Source: Bacteroidales bacterium
Lineage (GTDB): Bacteria > Bacteroidota > Bacteroidia > Bacteroidales > UBA932
Direction of reading: 5' to 3'
Length of the DNA: 64,000 nt
Assembly (NCBI GenBank): GCA_017548445.1
Contig: JAFYZZ010000093.1
Coordinates: 1-64,000 of the forward strand
The notes below the pieces were generated by a model that saw only the letters and a list, made by a program, of their open reading frames with translations, was not told the origin of the DNA and did no database searches. Of this stretch, positions 33,186 through 44,018 are shown one piece after another (position 1 is the first letter of the stretch; the number at the start of each line of letters is the position of its first letter). A program made the position numbers and the translations under genes.

Positions 33186-34217
33186 CTATTGCTTCATATA
33201 CTTCTCCAGGAAAGGCAGGAGGATGCCCGTCAGCTGCTCCGTCTCGATCAGGAAGCCGTCGTGGCCGAAGCGGGAGCTCAGTTCGCGGTACTGCGCGTTC
33301 TTGAGCGCCGCCACGGTGGCGCGGCCGTGACTGGGCGGGAACAGCACGTCGCTGTCGATGCTGATCATCATACAGTTGGCCTGGATGCGGGAGAGCGCCG
33401 CCTCCACCCCGCCCCGGCCACGGCCCACGTTCTGGCTGTCCAGCGCGTGGGTGAGGTACCAGTAGCTGTAGGCGTCGAAGCGGTCCACCAGCTTCTTGCC
33501 CTGGTAGCGCTGGTAGGAACCCGCGCGGTCGGCGAAGAGGGTGTCCGTGTCCGGCTCGGGCTGCGTGAGGTTGTAGCCCTCGTAGGTACGGTAGGAGATC
33601 AGGGCAATGGAACGGGCGCAGGCCAGGCCGGCCCGGCCGCCCGAAAGGTCTTTCGCCTCGCGGAAGGTGGGATCGGCCTCCAGGGCCATCCGCTGCGATT
33701 CGTTGAAGGCGGTCATATAGGGGTTGACCCGCGTGGCCGTGGCCAGGAACACCACGTCGCGGACCACCTCGGGCTCCATAATCACCCACTCCAGGGCCTG
33801 GAAGCCGCCGATGGAGGGGCCCAGCATCAGGTCGATGCGGTCGATGCCCAGGTGCTTGCGCACCAGGATGTTGGCCGACACGATGTCGCGCACGGTCGTA
33901 CGCGGGAACGTGAAGAAGTACGGCCGGCCCGTGGCGGGATCCGTGGCGGCGGGCCCCGCCGCCCCGTAGGGCGAGCAGAGCATCGCGGAACAGACGATGA
34001 AGTACTTGTCGGGGTCGAACAGCTTGCCCTTCCCCACCAGCTGGGGCCACCAGTCTTCGGGGTTGGAATTGCCGGTCAGGGCGTGGCAGATCCACACCAC
34101 GGTCTCGCCGGGACGATAGGCCCGGTCCGAGGTGTGATACACCATCTCCAGGCAGTCCAGACGGCCGCCTGCCTCAAACTCGAAAGGTTTGTCTATGACC
34201 AGCTTATGATATTGCAT
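33186..34217 (-). CDS. metX: Homoserine O-acetyltransferase
   Basis: 343 residues, alpha/beta-hydrolase fold. The nucleophile elbow is GPSIGG with S135; the acid is in SDVLFPP and the histidine in GHDGFLIE. It acylates homoserine for methionine synthesis, probably from acetyl-CoA; some MetX proteins use succinyl-CoA, and that cannot be excluded here. It lies 15 nt before the aspartokinase gene. Confidence 0.92.
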   Translation of the reverse strand: MQYHKLVIDKPFEFEAGGRLDCLEMVYHTSDRAYRPGETVVWICHALTGNSNPEDWWPQLVGKGKLFDPDKYFIVCSAMLCSPYGAAGPAATDPATGRPYFFTFPRTTVRDIVSANILVRKHLGIDRIDLMLGPSIGGFQALEWVIMEPEVVRDVVFLATATRVNPYMTAFNESQRMALEADPTFREAKDLSGGRAGLACARSIALISYRTYEGYNLTQPEPDTDTLFADRAGSYQRYQGKKLVDRFDAYSYWYLTHALDSQNVGRGRGGVEAALSRIQANCMMISIDSDVLFPPSHGRATVAALKNAQYRELSSRFGHDGFLIETEQLTGILLPFLEKYMKQ

Positions 34218-34219
34218 CT

Positions 34220-35539
34220 CTATTGTTTCTTCGGGTGGTCCCGCTCGAACTCGGCCATCCGCTCATCCAGCACCGGGTAGAGCTCCTCGCGCATCCGGCT
34301 GGTACAGCCGCGCACGCCTTCCCGGCGGCTTCCCGTCGTGGAAAGGCTGATGCTGCTCACGCCGTAGTGCATCAGTTCCACCACCAGTTCGTCGCCGCTC
34401 AGCCCCTCGTAACCGATGGTGAAGAAGAAGCCGTCCCCCACCTCGCGCGTGACGTCGCGGTCATAGACGACCGTGAAGCCGTGGCGGCGGAAGATCTCCT
34501 TCATCCGGCGGGCGCGCCGCTCATACTCGCGCGTATCCTCCACGAAATCGATCTTCCCCTCGCAGGAGAGGCGCAGCATCTCGGCATAGCCGTACTGCGT
34601 GCTGGCGGTGCATCCGCTCGTGATCATATACAGGATGGACGCGGTGAGCGTGACGCCGAACACGCCGGCGTCCAGGTAACGCTCGGCCAGCGCCGGATAA
34701 TGCTTCTCGTACAGGCGGTCCCCGATGCAGCAGAGCGCGATGCGCTGCCCGGCGTAGCTGAAGATCTTGGAAGCCGACAGCATCAGGATGTAATTGTCGG
34801 TATAGCGGGCCACGGTGGGCACGAAGGGAGCCTGGTAAGGGTGTCCCAGGTCGCGCCGGTAGTCCATACAGAAGTAGGCCAGGTCCTCCATCACCACGGC
34901 GTCGTAGCGCGTGGCCATTTCGCCGATCACCTGCAGCTCCTCTTCCTCCAGGCAGATCCACGCGGGATTGTTGGGGTTGGAGTACACGATGGCGGCGATG
35001 TCGCCCGCGGCGAGTTCCTCCTCCAGCTTCTGCCGGAGCCGGGCCGCACCGCGCCAGGCGTAGATGTCGAACTCGCGCCAGGCGACGCCCTGCACACGCA
35101 ACTGCGACTTCTGGATGGGGAATCCCGGGTCGATGAAGAGGACCTTGTCCTTGCCGGGAATGCGTTGCGTGCAGGCGATGAAGGCACCGAACGAAGCGGC
35201 CACCGAACCCGTCACGGGCACGCAGCTCCGGGGGCTCACAGACACGTCGATGAACGCCCGGATGAACTCCGATGCGGCCTCCTTCAGTTCCGGCACGCCG
35301 GCGGCGGGCGGATACTGCGACCCCACGCCGGCCTCCAGCGCCCGCTTCTCGGCTTCGACGCCGAAGCGGTTCACGGGCAGGCCCGGCGATCCCTGGTCCA
35401 TCCGGACGAAAGGAATCCCGGTCTTGCGCTCCAGGTACTGGGCGGCCAGCAGGATCTCCCCGATCGTGGCGGTGGACAGGTCCGCTATGTTGTTTTCGCG
35501 GCAGGCTTCGGCGACCAGTTCTTCACTGAACAGTTTCAT
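34220..35539 (-). CDS. Class I/II PLP-dependent aminotransferase, substrate unknown
   Basis: 439 residues. The PLP lysine lies in SASKIFSYAGQRIAL, preceded by the YSNPNNPAWIC and VMEDLAYFCMDYR segments of fold-type I aminotransferases. The whole sequence resembles a conserved Bacteroidetes aminotransferase whose substrate I cannot state. Its place between ilvE and metX, coupled to ilvE by ATGA and 2 nt from metX, points to an amino acid of the branched-chain or aspartate families. Confidence 0.85.
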   Translation of the reverse strand: MKLFSEELVAEACRENNIADLSTATIGEILLAAQYLERKTGIPFVRMDQGSPGLPVNRFGVEAEKRALEAGVGSQYPPAAGVPELKEAASEFIRAFIDVSVSPRSCVPVTGSVAASFGAFIACTQRIPGKDKVLFIDPGFPIQKSQLRVQGVAWREFDIYAWRGAARLRQKLEEELAAGDIAAIVYSNPNNPAWICLEEEELQVIGEMATRYDAVVMEDLAYFCMDYRRDLGHPYQAPFVPTVARYTDNYILMLSASKIFSYAGQRIALCCIGDRLYEKHYPALAERYLDAGVFGVTLTASILYMITSGCTASTQYGYAEMLRLSCEGKIDFVEDTREYERRARRMKEIFRRHGFTVVYDRDVTREVGDGFFFTIGYEGLSGDELVVELMHYGVSSISLSTTGSRREGVRGCTSRMREELYPVLDERMAEFERDHPKKQ

Positions 35540-36576
35540 TCTTCAATGCGACGGCACCAGCCGTGAACATCCTCGAGTTCGCCGAACTGGATGCCGGTGA
35601 TGCGCTTGTAGAGTTTCGTGCAGACGGGGCCCACCTCGCCGTCCGGTTCATAACGGAAGGAGCGGGACACCAGCGGCTCGGCGAGCACGGGCTTGATGTC
35701 GATATGGGACATCGGGGTGATGACCACCGCCGTGCCGCAGCCGCCGGCCTCGTCGAACTCGTCGAGTTCGTCCAGCGGCACGGGACGCTTCTCCACCTTC
35801 ATCCCGAAGTCCGCGGCACATTCCTGCAGCGTGAGGTTCGTGATGGAGGGCAGGACGCTGTCCGACAGCGGAGTAACATAAGTGTTCCCCTTGATACCGA
35901 AGAAGTTGGAGGAGCCGAACTCGTCCACGAACTCGCGGGTGGCGGAATTCAGGTAAAGCAGTTCGGCGTAGCCCTGCGAATGCGCGATCTGGTAAGGCAC
36001 GAAGGTGCCGGCGTAGTTGGCGCTGAGCTTGTAGCTGCCGGTACCCTTCGGCGCGGCGCGGTCGAAGTCGCCGGGAATCACCGCGGCGGCGCTGCGCAGG
36101 TGAGCGCCGTAATAAGAGCCGGCCGGCGCGCACATAATGGCCAGGATCACCTCCGGATACGGCACCAGCTGCATCTGCGGATGCGGGGCGAACAGCAGCG
36201 GGCGGATGTACAGCGAGGCCTGGTGGCCGTAAGGCGGCAGGAACTCGAGGTTGTTCAGCACGCAGAGTTCGCACATCCGGATGAACATCTCCTCGGAGGG
36301 TTCCGGCAGGCCCAGGAAACGGGCCGAACGCTGCATACGGGCGGCGTTCTTGTCCGGCCGGAACATCACGATGCCGCCGTCTTTCTGGCGGAAGGCTTTC
36401 AGGCCCTCGAAGCAGGAAATCGCGTAGTGCAGTCCCTGCGTGAAGGGATCGATGGTGAAAGAGAAGGTCTCGGTCGTCTCGATATCGGACCAGGCCCCGT
36501 CCTTGAAGTGCGCCAGGACCACGGTCCGGGTGCGGTAGGCGTCAAAGCCCAGGGTATCCCAATCAATCTGTGCCAT
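35536..36576 (-). CDS. ilvE: Branched-chain amino acid aminotransferase
   Basis: 346 residues. Fold-type IV PLP enzyme with K183 in GSYKLSANYAG and the substrate-loop segment EFGSSNFFGI. It performs the last step of valine, leucine and isoleucine synthesis. The ATG at 36576 (MAQIDWDTL) starts the standard N-terminus; upstream residues of the open frame fall in the intergenic gap and leuB. Its stop overlaps the next aminotransferase start. Confidence 0.94.
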   Translation of the reverse strand: MAQIDWDTLGFDAYRTRTVVLAHFKDGAWSDIETTETFSFTIDPFTQGLHYAISCFEGLKAFRQKDGGIVMFRPDKNAARMQRSARFLGLPEPSEEMFIRMCELCVLNNLEFLPPYGHQASLYIRPLLFAPHPQMQLVPYPEVILAIMCAPAGSYYGAHLRSAAAVIPGDFDRAAPKGTGSYKLSANYAGTFVPYQIAHSQGYAELLYLNSATREFVDEFGSSNFFGIKGNTYVTPLSDSVLPSITNLTLQECAADFGMKVEKRPVPLDELDEFDEAGGCGTAVVITPMSHIDIKPVLAEPLVSRSFRYEPDGEVGPVCTKLYKRITGIQFGELEDVHGWCRRIEE

Positions 36577-36604
36577 ATTTGTTTGTTTTTGCGAATATAC
36601 GAAT

Positions 36605-37663
36605 TTAAATGCGTGCGGCCACCCAATCGCCGACTTCCGAGGTGGAATATGCCTTTCCCCCGGCAGCCAGGTCTTCGGTGACAATCTTGTTTTCTATGCT
36701 GTCCGCCACGGCTTTGCGTATGGCGGCGCCTTCTTCCATCAGACCGAAGGCATACTCGAACATCATTGCCGCGGAAAGGATGGCCGCGAGCGGATTGGCG
36801 ATGTTCTTGCCGGCCGCCTGGGGCCAGGAGCCGTGGATGGGCTCGTACACGCCGGTCTTCTCGCCCACCGAGGCGGACGCCAGCAGGCCCATCGAGCCGG
36901 ACACCACGCTGGCCTCGTCGGTAAGGATGTCGCCGAAGGTGTTCTCCGTCACGATCACATCGAAGAACTTCGGGCCCGTGATGAGCTTCATAGCGGCGTT
37001 GTCCACGAACATATAGTCCGTCTGCACTTCCGGGAACTGCGGGGCCATCTCCTGCGCCACCTGACGCCACAGACGGGACGACTCCAGCACGTTGGCCTTG
37101 TCCACCACGGTGAGGTGCCTGCGGCGCCGCATCGCGTAGTTGAAGGCCTGGCGCAGGATGCGCTCGATCTCGTAGCGGTGGTAGATGTTGGTGTCGTAGG
37201 CGGTGTCTCCGCCGTCCAGCCGGCCCTTCTCGCCGAAGTACATTCCGCCGGTGAGCTCGCGGATGACCAGGAAGTCCGCCCCGTCCACCAGTTCCTCCTT
37301 CAGCGGAGACTGGTGCACCAGCGACTTGAAGGTCTCCACCGGGCGCAGGTTGGCGTACAGGCCGAGCTGCTTGCGCATCGCCAGCAGACCCTGTTCCGGA
37401 CGCACCTTCGCGGTGGGGTCGTTGTCGTATTTGGGATCGCCCACGGCGCCGAACAGCACCGCGTCGGCTTCCAGGCAGGTCTTGTAGGTCACTTCCGGGA
37501 AGGCGTCGCCGAAACGGTCGATGGCGCACGCGCCCGCGTAGGCGAAATGCCAGGACACCTCGTGTCCGAACTTCCGGCAGACGGCTTCCACGCTCTTGAC
37601 CGCCTGGCAGATGACTTCGGGGCCGATGCCGTCCCCGGGCAAAAGGGCAATGTCGTATTTCAT
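36605..37663 (-). CDS. leuB: 3-Isopropylmalate dehydrogenase
   Basis: 352 residues. It has the [10 protein letters not shown] start, the [10 protein letters not shown] arginine loop, [12 protein letters not shown] for metal binding and the [14 protein letters not shown] nucleotide loop. It oxidises 3-isopropylmalate to 2-ketoisocaproate precursor with NAD, and may also act on 3-methylmalate if the citramalate route is used. It is coupled by ATGA to the upstream synthase gene. Confidence 0.95.
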   Translation of the reverse strand: MKYDIALLPGDGIGPEVICQAVKSVEAVCRKFGHEVSWHFAYAGACAIDRFGDAFPEVTYKTCLEADAVLFGAVGDPKYDNDPTAKVRPEQGLLAMRKQLGLYANLRPVETFKSLVHQSPLKEELVDGADFLVIRELTGGMYFGEKGRLDGGDTAYDTNIYHRYEIERILRQAFNYAMRRRRHLTVVDKANVLESSRLWRQVAQEMAPQFPEVQTDYMFVDNAAMKLITGPKFFDVIVTENTFGDILTDEASVVSGSMGLLASASVGEKTGVYEPIHGSWPQAAGKNIANPLAAILSAAMMFEYAFGLMEEGAAIRKAVADSIENKIVTEDLAAGGKAYSTSEVGDWVAARI

Positions 37664-39207
37664 TTCAGATGATTTAGATCCATATTCTCAATGATGTTGA
37701 GCATCTTCACCGTGGCCTTGATGGCGGCTTCCGTCTGGTCGGAGTCGATGCCGCGGGTCTTGAACTCATAGTCGCCGTCCTTCCAGGAGATGGCCGCCGA
37801 CACCAGGGCGTCGGTCTTGCCGCCCGGCGGGATGGTGACCTGGTAGTCCGTGAGGACGGGATGCTTCTTGCCGAGCTTGTCGTAGATGATCCAGAGCGCC
37901 TTCATAAAGGCGTCGTACTGGCCATCTCCGGGCGCTGCAGCCTCGTATTCCTGCCCGTGGATGCTCACCTTCACGATGGCCACCGGACGCATTCCGCGGG
38001 CCAGCTGGAGGGAGTAGTTCACGATGTGGATGTTGTCCTGGGTGGCGCTGTGCGCCGTCTTCAGGACGTCCGCGATGATGAACGGAAGGTCCTCCGCGGC
38101 CAGGGCCTGCTTCTTGTCGCCCAGCTCCACGACGCGCTGGGTGACCAGTTTCACCTGTTCGGGCGTGAGGCGGATGCCCAGCTTGTCCAGGTTCTTGACG
38201 ATGTTGGCCTTGCCGCTCATCTTGCCCAGGGCGTAGCTGCGCTCCCGGCCGAAACGCTGCGGAAGCAGCGGATTGGCATAGAGGTCCGCCTTGTTGTCGC
38301 CGTCGGCGTGCACGCCGCTGCTCTGCGTGAAGACGTTCTCCCCCACCACCGGCTGGTTGTCCGGGATGCGGATGCCGGAGATGCTCTCCACGTACTTGCA
38401 CACGTGCGTGAGGCGGCTTTCGTCGGCGCCCAGCGAGCAGTCCAGCTGATCGCGCAGGGCGGCCACGACACTCGCCACGGGGGCGTTGCCGCTGCGTTCG
38501 CCCAGGCCGTTCACGGTCGTATGCACGCCGGTCACGCCGGCACGCACGGCGGCCAGGGTGTTGGCCACGGCGAGCCCGTAGTCGTTGTGGGCGTGGAAGT
38601 CGAAGCGCATCATCGGGAAACGCGCCCGCATCCGGCCGATATAATCTTCCACCTGCCAGGGGTTGAGGACGCCCAGCGTGTCGGGCAGCATCACGCGCTT
38701 CACCGGATGGAACTGCAGGCGCTCCAGCAGCGAGAACACGTACTCCTGCGAATCCGCCATCCCGTTGGACCAGTCCTCCAGGTAGAGGTTCACCGCGAGA
38801 CCGCGCACCCCGGCGTGGCCGATGATGCGGATGATATCCTCGGCGTGCTGCTCCGGCGTCTTCTTCAGCTGCTTCTCCAGATGGCGCAGGGACCCCTTGG
38901 CGAGGATATTCACCACCTTGCCGCCGGCGTCGGCGATCCAGTCCACCGACACGCCGTCGTCCACGAAGCCCAGGGCCTCCACGCGCTCCAGGCAGCCGGC
39001 TCCGGCCGCCCAGGCGCAGATGCGCCGGAAGGCCTCGGTCTCGCCCTTCGAAACGCGGGCGGAAGCCACCTCCACGCGGTCGACCTTCAGTTCCTCCAGC
39101 AGCAGCTGCGCGATCGCCAGCTTCTCGTTCGCATTGAACGAGACGCCGGCGGTCTGTTCGCCGTCGCGAAGCGTCGTATCCAGTATTTCTATCCTATGCT
39201 CTTGCAC
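37660..39207 (-). CDS. Second isopropylmalate/citramalate synthase family protein
   Basis: 515 residues. Catalytic segments are [13 protein letters not shown], the metal-binding HAHNDYG and [12 protein letters not shown]; a LeuA-type regulatory domain follows (from about residue 400). It is a paralogue of the leuA product encoded in the same operon. It could be a citramalate synthase that makes 2-ketobutyrate precursor from pyruvate, which would feed isoleucine without threonine deaminase; no ilvA occurs in the window. Alternatively it is a second LeuA. It overlaps leuD by 14 nt. Confidence 0.88.
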   Translation of the reverse strand: MQEHRIEILDTTLRDGEQTAGVSFNANEKLAIAQLLLEELKVDRVEVASARVSKGETEAFRRICAWAAGAGCLERVEALGFVDDGVSVDWIADAGGKVVNILAKGSLRHLEKQLKKTPEQHAEDIIRIIGHAGVRGLAVNLYLEDWSNGMADSQEYVFSLLERLQFHPVKRVMLPDTLGVLNPWQVEDYIGRMRARFPMMRFDFHAHNDYGLAVANTLAAVRAGVTGVHTTVNGLGERSGNAPVASVVAALRDQLDCSLGADESRLTHVCKYVESISGIRIPDNQPVVGENVFTQSSGVHADGDNKADLYANPLLPQRFGRERSYALGKMSGKANIVKNLDKLGIRLTPEQVKLVTQRVVELGDKKQALAAEDLPFIIADVLKTAHSATQDNIHIVNYSLQLARGMRPVAIVKVSIHGQEYEAAAPGDGQYDAFMKALWIIYDKLGKKHPVLTDYQVTIPPGGKTDALVSAAISWKDGDYEFKTRGIDSDQTEAAIKATVKMLNIIENMDLNHLK

Positions 39208-39790
39208 GTTCGAAAGCTTCTATTTTGTCTTTCTGCTCCAGCAGATAGTCGATGTCGTCCAGGGCGTGGGTCAGGCAGTACTTCTTGTAGGCGTTCAGTT
39301 CGAAGCGCTCGCTGCGGCCGGTGGCGAGGTTGGTCACCGTCTGCGCCGGCACGTCCACGCGCACCTTCGCCGCGGGGTCGGCCGCTATGCTCGCGAATAG
39401 CTCCTGCAGGAAGTCCTCCGACACCGTGACCGGCAGCACGAAGTTGTTGAGTTCGTTGTTCTTGTGGATGTCCGCGAAAAAACTGGAGATGACCACGCGG
39501 AAGCCCGCCCCGGCGATGGCCCAGGCGGCGTGCTCGCGGCTCGAGCCCGAACCGAAGTTCTTGCCGGCCACCAGGATGCAGCCGCCGTAGCGCGGGTCGT
39601 TCAGCACGAAACCGGGCTTGGGCGTGCCGTCCGCGGCGTATCGCCAGTCGCGGAACAGGTTGTCGCCGAAGAACTTCTCGTCGCGCGTGGTGGCTTTCAG
39701 GAAGCGGGCCGGGATGATCTGGTCCGTGTCCACGTTCTCCAACGGGAGGGGCACGCAGGTGCTCTCGATGATGTCGAATCTCTGTTTCAT
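39194..39790 (-). CDS. leuD: 3-Isopropylmalate dehydratase, small subunit
   Basis: 198 residues, usual length. It carries the swivel-domain signature [14 protein letters not shown]. With LeuC it isomerises 2- to 3-isopropylmalate. The start is coupled by ATGA to leuC. Confidence 0.95.
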   Translation of the reverse strand: MKQRFDIIESTCVPLPLENVDTDQIIPARFLKATTRDEKFFGDNLFRDWRYAADGTPKPGFVLNDPRYGGCILVAGKNFGSGSSREHAAWAIAGAGFRVVISSFFADIHKNNELNNFVLPVTVSEDFLQELFASIAADPAAKVRVDVPAQTVTNLATGRSERFELNAYKKYCLTHALDDIDYLLEQKDKIEAFERARA

Positions 39791-41154
39791 AGCAGTGTCC
39801 TCGGATCGGTTACAACACCCGTCACCGCTGCGGCCGCCGCGGTGAGCGGACTGGCGAGCAGCGTACGGGAACCCGGGCCCTGACGGCCCTCGAAATTGCG
39901 GTTGCTGGTGCTGACGGCGTACTTCCCGGCGGGAATCTTGTCTTCGTTCATCGCCAGGCAGGCCGAGCAGCCCGGCTGGCGGACTTCGAAGCCCGCTTCG
40001 GCGAGGACCTTATCCAGGCCCTCCGCCTCCACCTGGCGCTTCACCGCCCAGGACCCGGGCACCAGCCAGGCCGTTACGCCGGGGGCTTTCCGGCGGCCCT
40101 TCACCAGCGAGGCGAAGGCACGGAAGTCCTCGATGCGGCCGTTGGTACAGGCCCCCAGGAACACATAGTCCACGGGATGTCCCAACAGTTTCTGACCTGC
40201 GGCAAATCCCATATAATCAAGTGCTTTCTTAGCGGCATCTGCAGGAATGCTTCCGTCCACCGGCATCCCCATCCCGGGGTTGGTGCCGTAGGTGATCATC
40301 GGGGCTATGTCCGCCGCGTCGAAGACCACTTCCCGGTCGAAAACGGCGTCCTCGCCGCTGGGGAGCGTCTTCCAATAGGCGACCGCCTTGTCCCAGTCGG
40401 CGCCCTTCGGGGCATACTCGCGACCTTTCAGGTAAGCGAAGGTCGTCTCGTCCGGAGCCACCAGGCCGCCGCGGGCGCCCATCTCGATGGACAGGTTGCA
40501 CAGCGTCAGCCGGCCCTCCATCGACAGGGAGCGCACGGCACTGCCGCGGTATTCGACAAAATAGCCGGTGGCGCCGCTCGTGGTGAGCTTGCTCATCAGG
40601 TAGAGGGCCAGGTCCTTGGCGGTCACGCCCTTCCCCAGCTTTCCCTCCACGCGGATGCTCATCGTCTTCGGCTTCTGCTGCAGGATGCACTGTGAAGCCA
40701 GCACCATCTCCACCTCGGACGTCCCGATGCCGAAGGCGACGGCACCCACCGCGCCGTGCGTGGAGGTGTGCGAGTCGCCGCAGACGATGGTCGTCCCGGG
40801 CAGCGAGAGGCCCTTCTCGGGCCCCACCACGTGGATGATCCCGTTGTCCGGGCTCATCATCCCGTAATGCGTCAGGCCGAACTCGGCGGCGTTGCGCGCC
40901 AGCGCGTCCACCTGGGCCTTGGACACGGGGTCCGCGATGGGCTTGTCCTGGTCGCGGGTGGGCGTATTGTGGTCCGGCATACAGAAGATGCGTTCCGGGC
41001 GCAGGCACCTGATGCCTCGTGCGCGCAAGCCGTCGAAGGCCTGCGGGCTCGTGACCTCGTGGCAGTAAAGCCGGTCGATGTAGAGCTGCGTGGGGCCGTC
41101 CTCGATGAGCGAGACCACGTGCGCGTCCCATATTTTGTCGAACAGCGTATTCAT
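39787..41154 (-). CDS. leuC: 3-Isopropylmalate dehydratase, large subunit
   Basis: 455 residues. Aconitase fold with the 4Fe-4S cysteines in VCGDSHT, GACTNGR and [10 protein letters not shown]. The ATG at 41154 ([12 protein letters not shown]) overlaps the leuA stop as ATGA, which fixes the start even though the open frame runs far upstream inside leuA. Confidence 0.95.
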   Translation of the reverse strand: MNTLFDKIWDAHVVSLIEDGPTQLYIDRLYCHEVTSPQAFDGLRARGIRCLRPERIFCMPDHNTPTRDQDKPIADPVSKAQVDALARNAAEFGLTHYGMMSPDNGIIHVVGPEKGLSLPGTTIVCGDSHTSTHGAVGAVAFGIGTSEVEMVLASQCILQQKPKTMSIRVEGKLGKGVTAKDLALYLMSKLTTSGATGYFVEYRGSAVRSLSMEGRLTLCNLSIEMGARGGLVAPDETTFAYLKGREYAPKGADWDKAVAYWKTLPSGEDAVFDREVVFDAADIAPMITYGTNPGMGMPVDGSIPADAAKKALDYMGFAAGQKLLGHPVDYVFLGACTNGRIEDFRAFASLVKGRRKAPGVTAWLVPGSWAVKRQVEAEGLDKVLAEAGFEVRQPGCSACLAMNEDKIPAGKYAVSTSNRNFEGRQGPGSRTLLASPLTAAAAAVTGVVTDPRTLL

Positions 41155-42653
41155 CAGTTCTTGAATTTGTTGATACAGTCGATGTAGGCCTCGACGGAAC
41201 CCGTCACGATGTCGGTGTTGGCGCCGAAACCGTAATACACGTGCCCGTCGTGTTCGACCTGCATATGCACCTTCGCCACGTCGTCGGAGCCCTTGGTGAT
41301 GTTCTGGATGGTGAATTCCTTGATCACCATCTGGCGCTTGACGATGGTCTTGAGGGCGTTGATGGCTGCGTCCACGGGGCCGTTGCCGTGCGCGGCGCCC
41401 TCGAACTTCTCGCCGGCGATGTCCAGGCCGATGCTGGCGACGGGCTTCAGGCCCTTGCCGCTCGTGACCTGGAGATAGTCCAGTTTGACGTGGGCCACCT
41501 CGGCGCGCTCGGCGCCCGCAAGCACCAGCAGGTCGTCGTCGTTCACCTGCTTCTTCTTGTCCGCGAGCTTGAGGAACTCCTGGTAGAAGGCGTCCAGCTT
41601 CTCGTCGGACATCTTGATGCCGAGGGTCTCGAGCCGGAAGCGCAGGGCCGCGTGGCCGCTGCGGGCCGTCAGGACGATATTGTTGTCGTCCAGGCCGATG
41701 TCCTTGGGGTCGATGATCTCGTAGGTGCTGACCTCCTTCAGCACGCCGTCCTGGTGGATGCCGGACGAGTGCGCGAAGGCGTTGCGCCCCACAATGGCCT
41801 TGTTGGCCTGCACGGGCATATTCATCAGGCTCGACACCATCCGGCTCACCGGATAGATGCGCGTGGTGTTGATGTTGGTCGTGAGGGGGATGTCGGAGTG
41901 GCTCCGCAGGATCATCGCGATCTCCTCGAGCGCGGTGTTGCCCGCACGCTCCCCTACGCCGTTCACCGTGACTTCGCACTGACGGGCGCCGGCGAGCAGG
42001 CCGGCCATCGTGTTGGCCGTGGCCATCCCGAGGTCGTTGTGGCAGTGGGTGGAGATGACGGCGTTCTCGATGCCGTCCACGTGCTCCACCAGGTAGCGGA
42101 TCTTGGCGCCGTACTCCGCCGGCAGGCAGTAGCCCGTCGTGTCGGGGATGTTCACCACCGTGGCGCCGGCCTTGATCACGGCCTCCACCACCCGGGCCAG
42201 GTACTCGTTGTCGGTGCGGCCGGCGTCCTCGGCGTAGAATTCCACGTCGTCGACGAACTGCCGGGCGTACTTCACGGCGCGCACGGCCCGCTCCAGGATC
42301 TCCTCCCGCGTGGAGTTGAACTTGTAGCGGATATGCGAGTCGGACGTGCCGATGCCCGTATGGATGCGCTTGTGCTTGGCATATTTGAGCGCCTCCACGG
42401 CCACGTCGATGTCCTTCTGCACCGCGCGGCTCAGCGCACACACGGTGGGCCAGGTCACGGCCTTGGAGATCTCCACGACCGAGTTGAAGTCGCCGGGACT
42501 CGAGACCGGGAAACCGGCCTCGATCACGTCCACGCCGAGCTCCTCCAGCGCCTTCGCCACCTGGATCTTCTCCACGGTGTTGAGCTGGCAGCCGGGAACC
42601 TGTTCGCCGTCGCGCAGGGTGGTGTCGAATATGTAGATCCTGTTGCTGTCCAT
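41154..42653 (-). CDS. leuA: 2-Isopropylmalate synthase
   Basis: 499 residues. It shows [13 protein letters not shown], the metal ligands in STHCHNDLG and the [11 protein letters not shown] segment; the C-terminal part is the leucine-binding regulatory domain. It condenses acetyl-CoA with 2-ketoisovalerate. The start lies one nucleotide after the ilvC stop. Confidence 0.95.
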   Translation of the reverse strand: MDSNRIYIFDTTLRDGEQVPGCQLNTVEKIQVAKALEELGVDVIEAGFPVSSPGDFNSVVEISKAVTWPTVCALSRAVQKDIDVAVEALKYAKHKRIHTGIGTSDSHIRYKFNSTREEILERAVRAVKYARQFVDDVEFYAEDAGRTDNEYLARVVEAVIKAGATVVNIPDTTGYCLPAEYGAKIRYLVEHVDGIENAVISTHCHNDLGMATANTMAGLLAGARQCEVTVNGVGERAGNTALEEIAMILRSHSDIPLTTNINTTRIYPVSRMVSSLMNMPVQANKAIVGRNAFAHSSGIHQDGVLKEVSTYEIIDPKDIGLDDNNIVLTARSGHAALRFRLETLGIKMSDEKLDAFYQEFLKLADKKKQVNDDDLLVLAGAERAEVAHVKLDYLQVTSGKGLKPVASIGLDIAGEKFEGAAHGNGPVDAAINALKTIVKRQMVIKEFTIQNITKGSDDVAKVHMQVEHDGHVYYGFGANTDIVTGSVEAYIDCINKFKN

Positions 42654-42654
42654 A

Positions 42655-43698
42655 CTATTTGTTCTCGGGACGCAGCTCGCGGACGGCGGCGCCGGTGCGC
42701 CAGAGCTCGCTCTCGCGCAGCGCCTTCAGTTCCTTCTCCAGCCCCTCGCGGTAGTCCGGCTTGGAGTTGGAGTCGATGGAACGCTGGGCCTCGTTGCCGC
42801 AGGCCACCTCGTTATACAGTTTCTCGAACACGGGCTTGGTAGCGTCGTGGAAGGGACCCATCCAGTCCAGCGCGCCGCGCTGGGCGGTGGTGGAACAGTT
42901 GGCGTACATCCAGTCCATACCCTTCTCGGCGAAGAGCGGCATCAGCGACTGCGTGAGCTCCTCGACGGTCTCGTTGAAGGCCTCGGAAGGGCTGTGGCCG
43001 TGCTCGCGAAGCACTTCGTACTGGGCCGACAGGATGCCCTGGATGGCGCCCATCAGGGTGCCGCGCTCGCCGGTGAGGTCGGAATAGACCTCGCGCTTGA
43101 AATCGGTCTCGAAGAGGTAGCCCGAGCCGATGGCGATACCGAGGGCGAGGGTGCGCTCGAGGGCGCGGCCGGTGGCGTCCTGGTACACGGCGAACGAGGA
43201 GTTGATGCCGCGGCCCTGCAGGAAAAGACGGCGCACGGAGGTGCCGGAGCCCTTCGGGGCAACCATAATCACGTCCACGTCCTTCGGCGGGACGATGCCG
43301 GTGCGGTCGCTGAAGGTGATGCCGAATCCGTGCGAGAAATACAGGGCCTTGCCGGCGGTCAGATGCTTCTTCACCACGGGCCACTGCTCGATCTGCGCCG
43401 CGTCGGAAAGCAGGTATTCGATCACGGTCGCCTTCTCGCAGGCCTCCTCGATGCTGAAGAGGGTCTTGCCGGGCACCCAGCCGTCGCCGACGGCCTTCTC
43501 GAAGGTCTTGCCGGCGCGCTGGCCGACGATGACGTTGATGCCGTTGTCCTTGAGGTTGAGGGCCTGTCCGGGGCCCTGGATTCCGTAGCCGATGATGGCG
43601 ACGACCTCGTCCTTGAGGACCTCGCGCGCCTTTTCAACGGTAAACTCATCGCGGGTGACCACATTCTCGACCACGCCGCCGAAATTCATCTTTGCCAT
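42655..43698 (-). CDS. ilvC: Ketol-acid reductoisomerase
   Basis: 347 residues. The NADPH-binding Rossmann loop is [12 protein letters not shown], in place of the more usual GYGSQGHAHA. The metal-binding knotted domain includes [16 protein letters not shown] and [13 protein letters not shown]. It converts acetolactate to dihydroxyisovalerate. The altered loop is a feature I associate with the Bacteroidetes form; cofactor preference should not be assumed from it. Confidence 0.95.
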   Translation of the reverse strand: MAKMNFGGVVENVVTRDEFTVEKAREVLKDEVVAIIGYGIQGPGQALNLKDNGINVIVGQRAGKTFEKAVGDGWVPGKTLFSIEEACEKATVIEYLLSDAAQIEQWPVVKKHLTAGKALYFSHGFGITFSDRTGIVPPKDVDVIMVAPKGSGTSVRRLFLQGRGINSSFAVYQDATGRALERTLALGIAIGSGYLFETDFKREVYSDLTGERGTLMGAIQGILSAQYEVLREHGHSPSEAFNETVEELTQSLMPLFAEKGMDWMYANCSTTAQRGALDWMGPFHDATKPVFEKLYNEVACGNEAQRSIDSNSKPDYREGLEKELKALRESELWRTGAAVRELRPENK

Positions 43699-43709
43699 AC
43701 GTTTGTATT

Positions 43710-44018
43710 TTATTGGTTTCTTTGTTTCAAGTAATCTTCGAGGATGCCGTGTTCGGCGGAACTGGTGATATGGTCCGGAAAACAGAAGGCCTTGACCACC
43801 TCCACCTCCTTCTCGATGAAGCCCACCACCTGCTGCGCGGCGCGCTCGGTGGTGATGGCCCGGAACGTGAAGTGGTGGATGCCCGGGAATTCCGACGGGA
43901 ACACCGTCAGGCTCTCGATGTTGATGCCGCGGCGGGTGAAGATGTTCGAGATCGAACTCAACAGACCCACCTGGTTCTCGGAGTACACCGAGATGATATA
44001 CATACTGCTATTCTCCAT
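43710..44018 (-). CDS. ilvN: Acetolactate synthase, small (regulatory) subunit, short form
   Basis: 102 residues, essentially one ACT domain (YIISVYSENQVGLLSSISNIFTRRGINIESL) and a short tail. Many IlvN/IlvH proteins are about 160-190 residues with a second domain; short forms such as E. coli IlvN exist. It should confer feedback control on IlvB. The ATG at 44018 overlaps ilvB by 11 nt; the ATG at 44003, just after the ilvB stop, is an alternative. Confidence 0.88.
   Translation of the reverse strand: MENSSMYIISVYSENQVGLLSSISNIFTRRGINIESLTVFPSEFPGIHHFTFRAITTERAAQQVVGFIEKEVEVVKAFCFPDHITSSAEHGILEDYLKQRNQ

Noticed and set aside
37861..42842. Long plus-strand frames opposite the leu genes
   Set aside because: They mirror leuA, leuC, leuD and the second synthase and have no recognisable domain.
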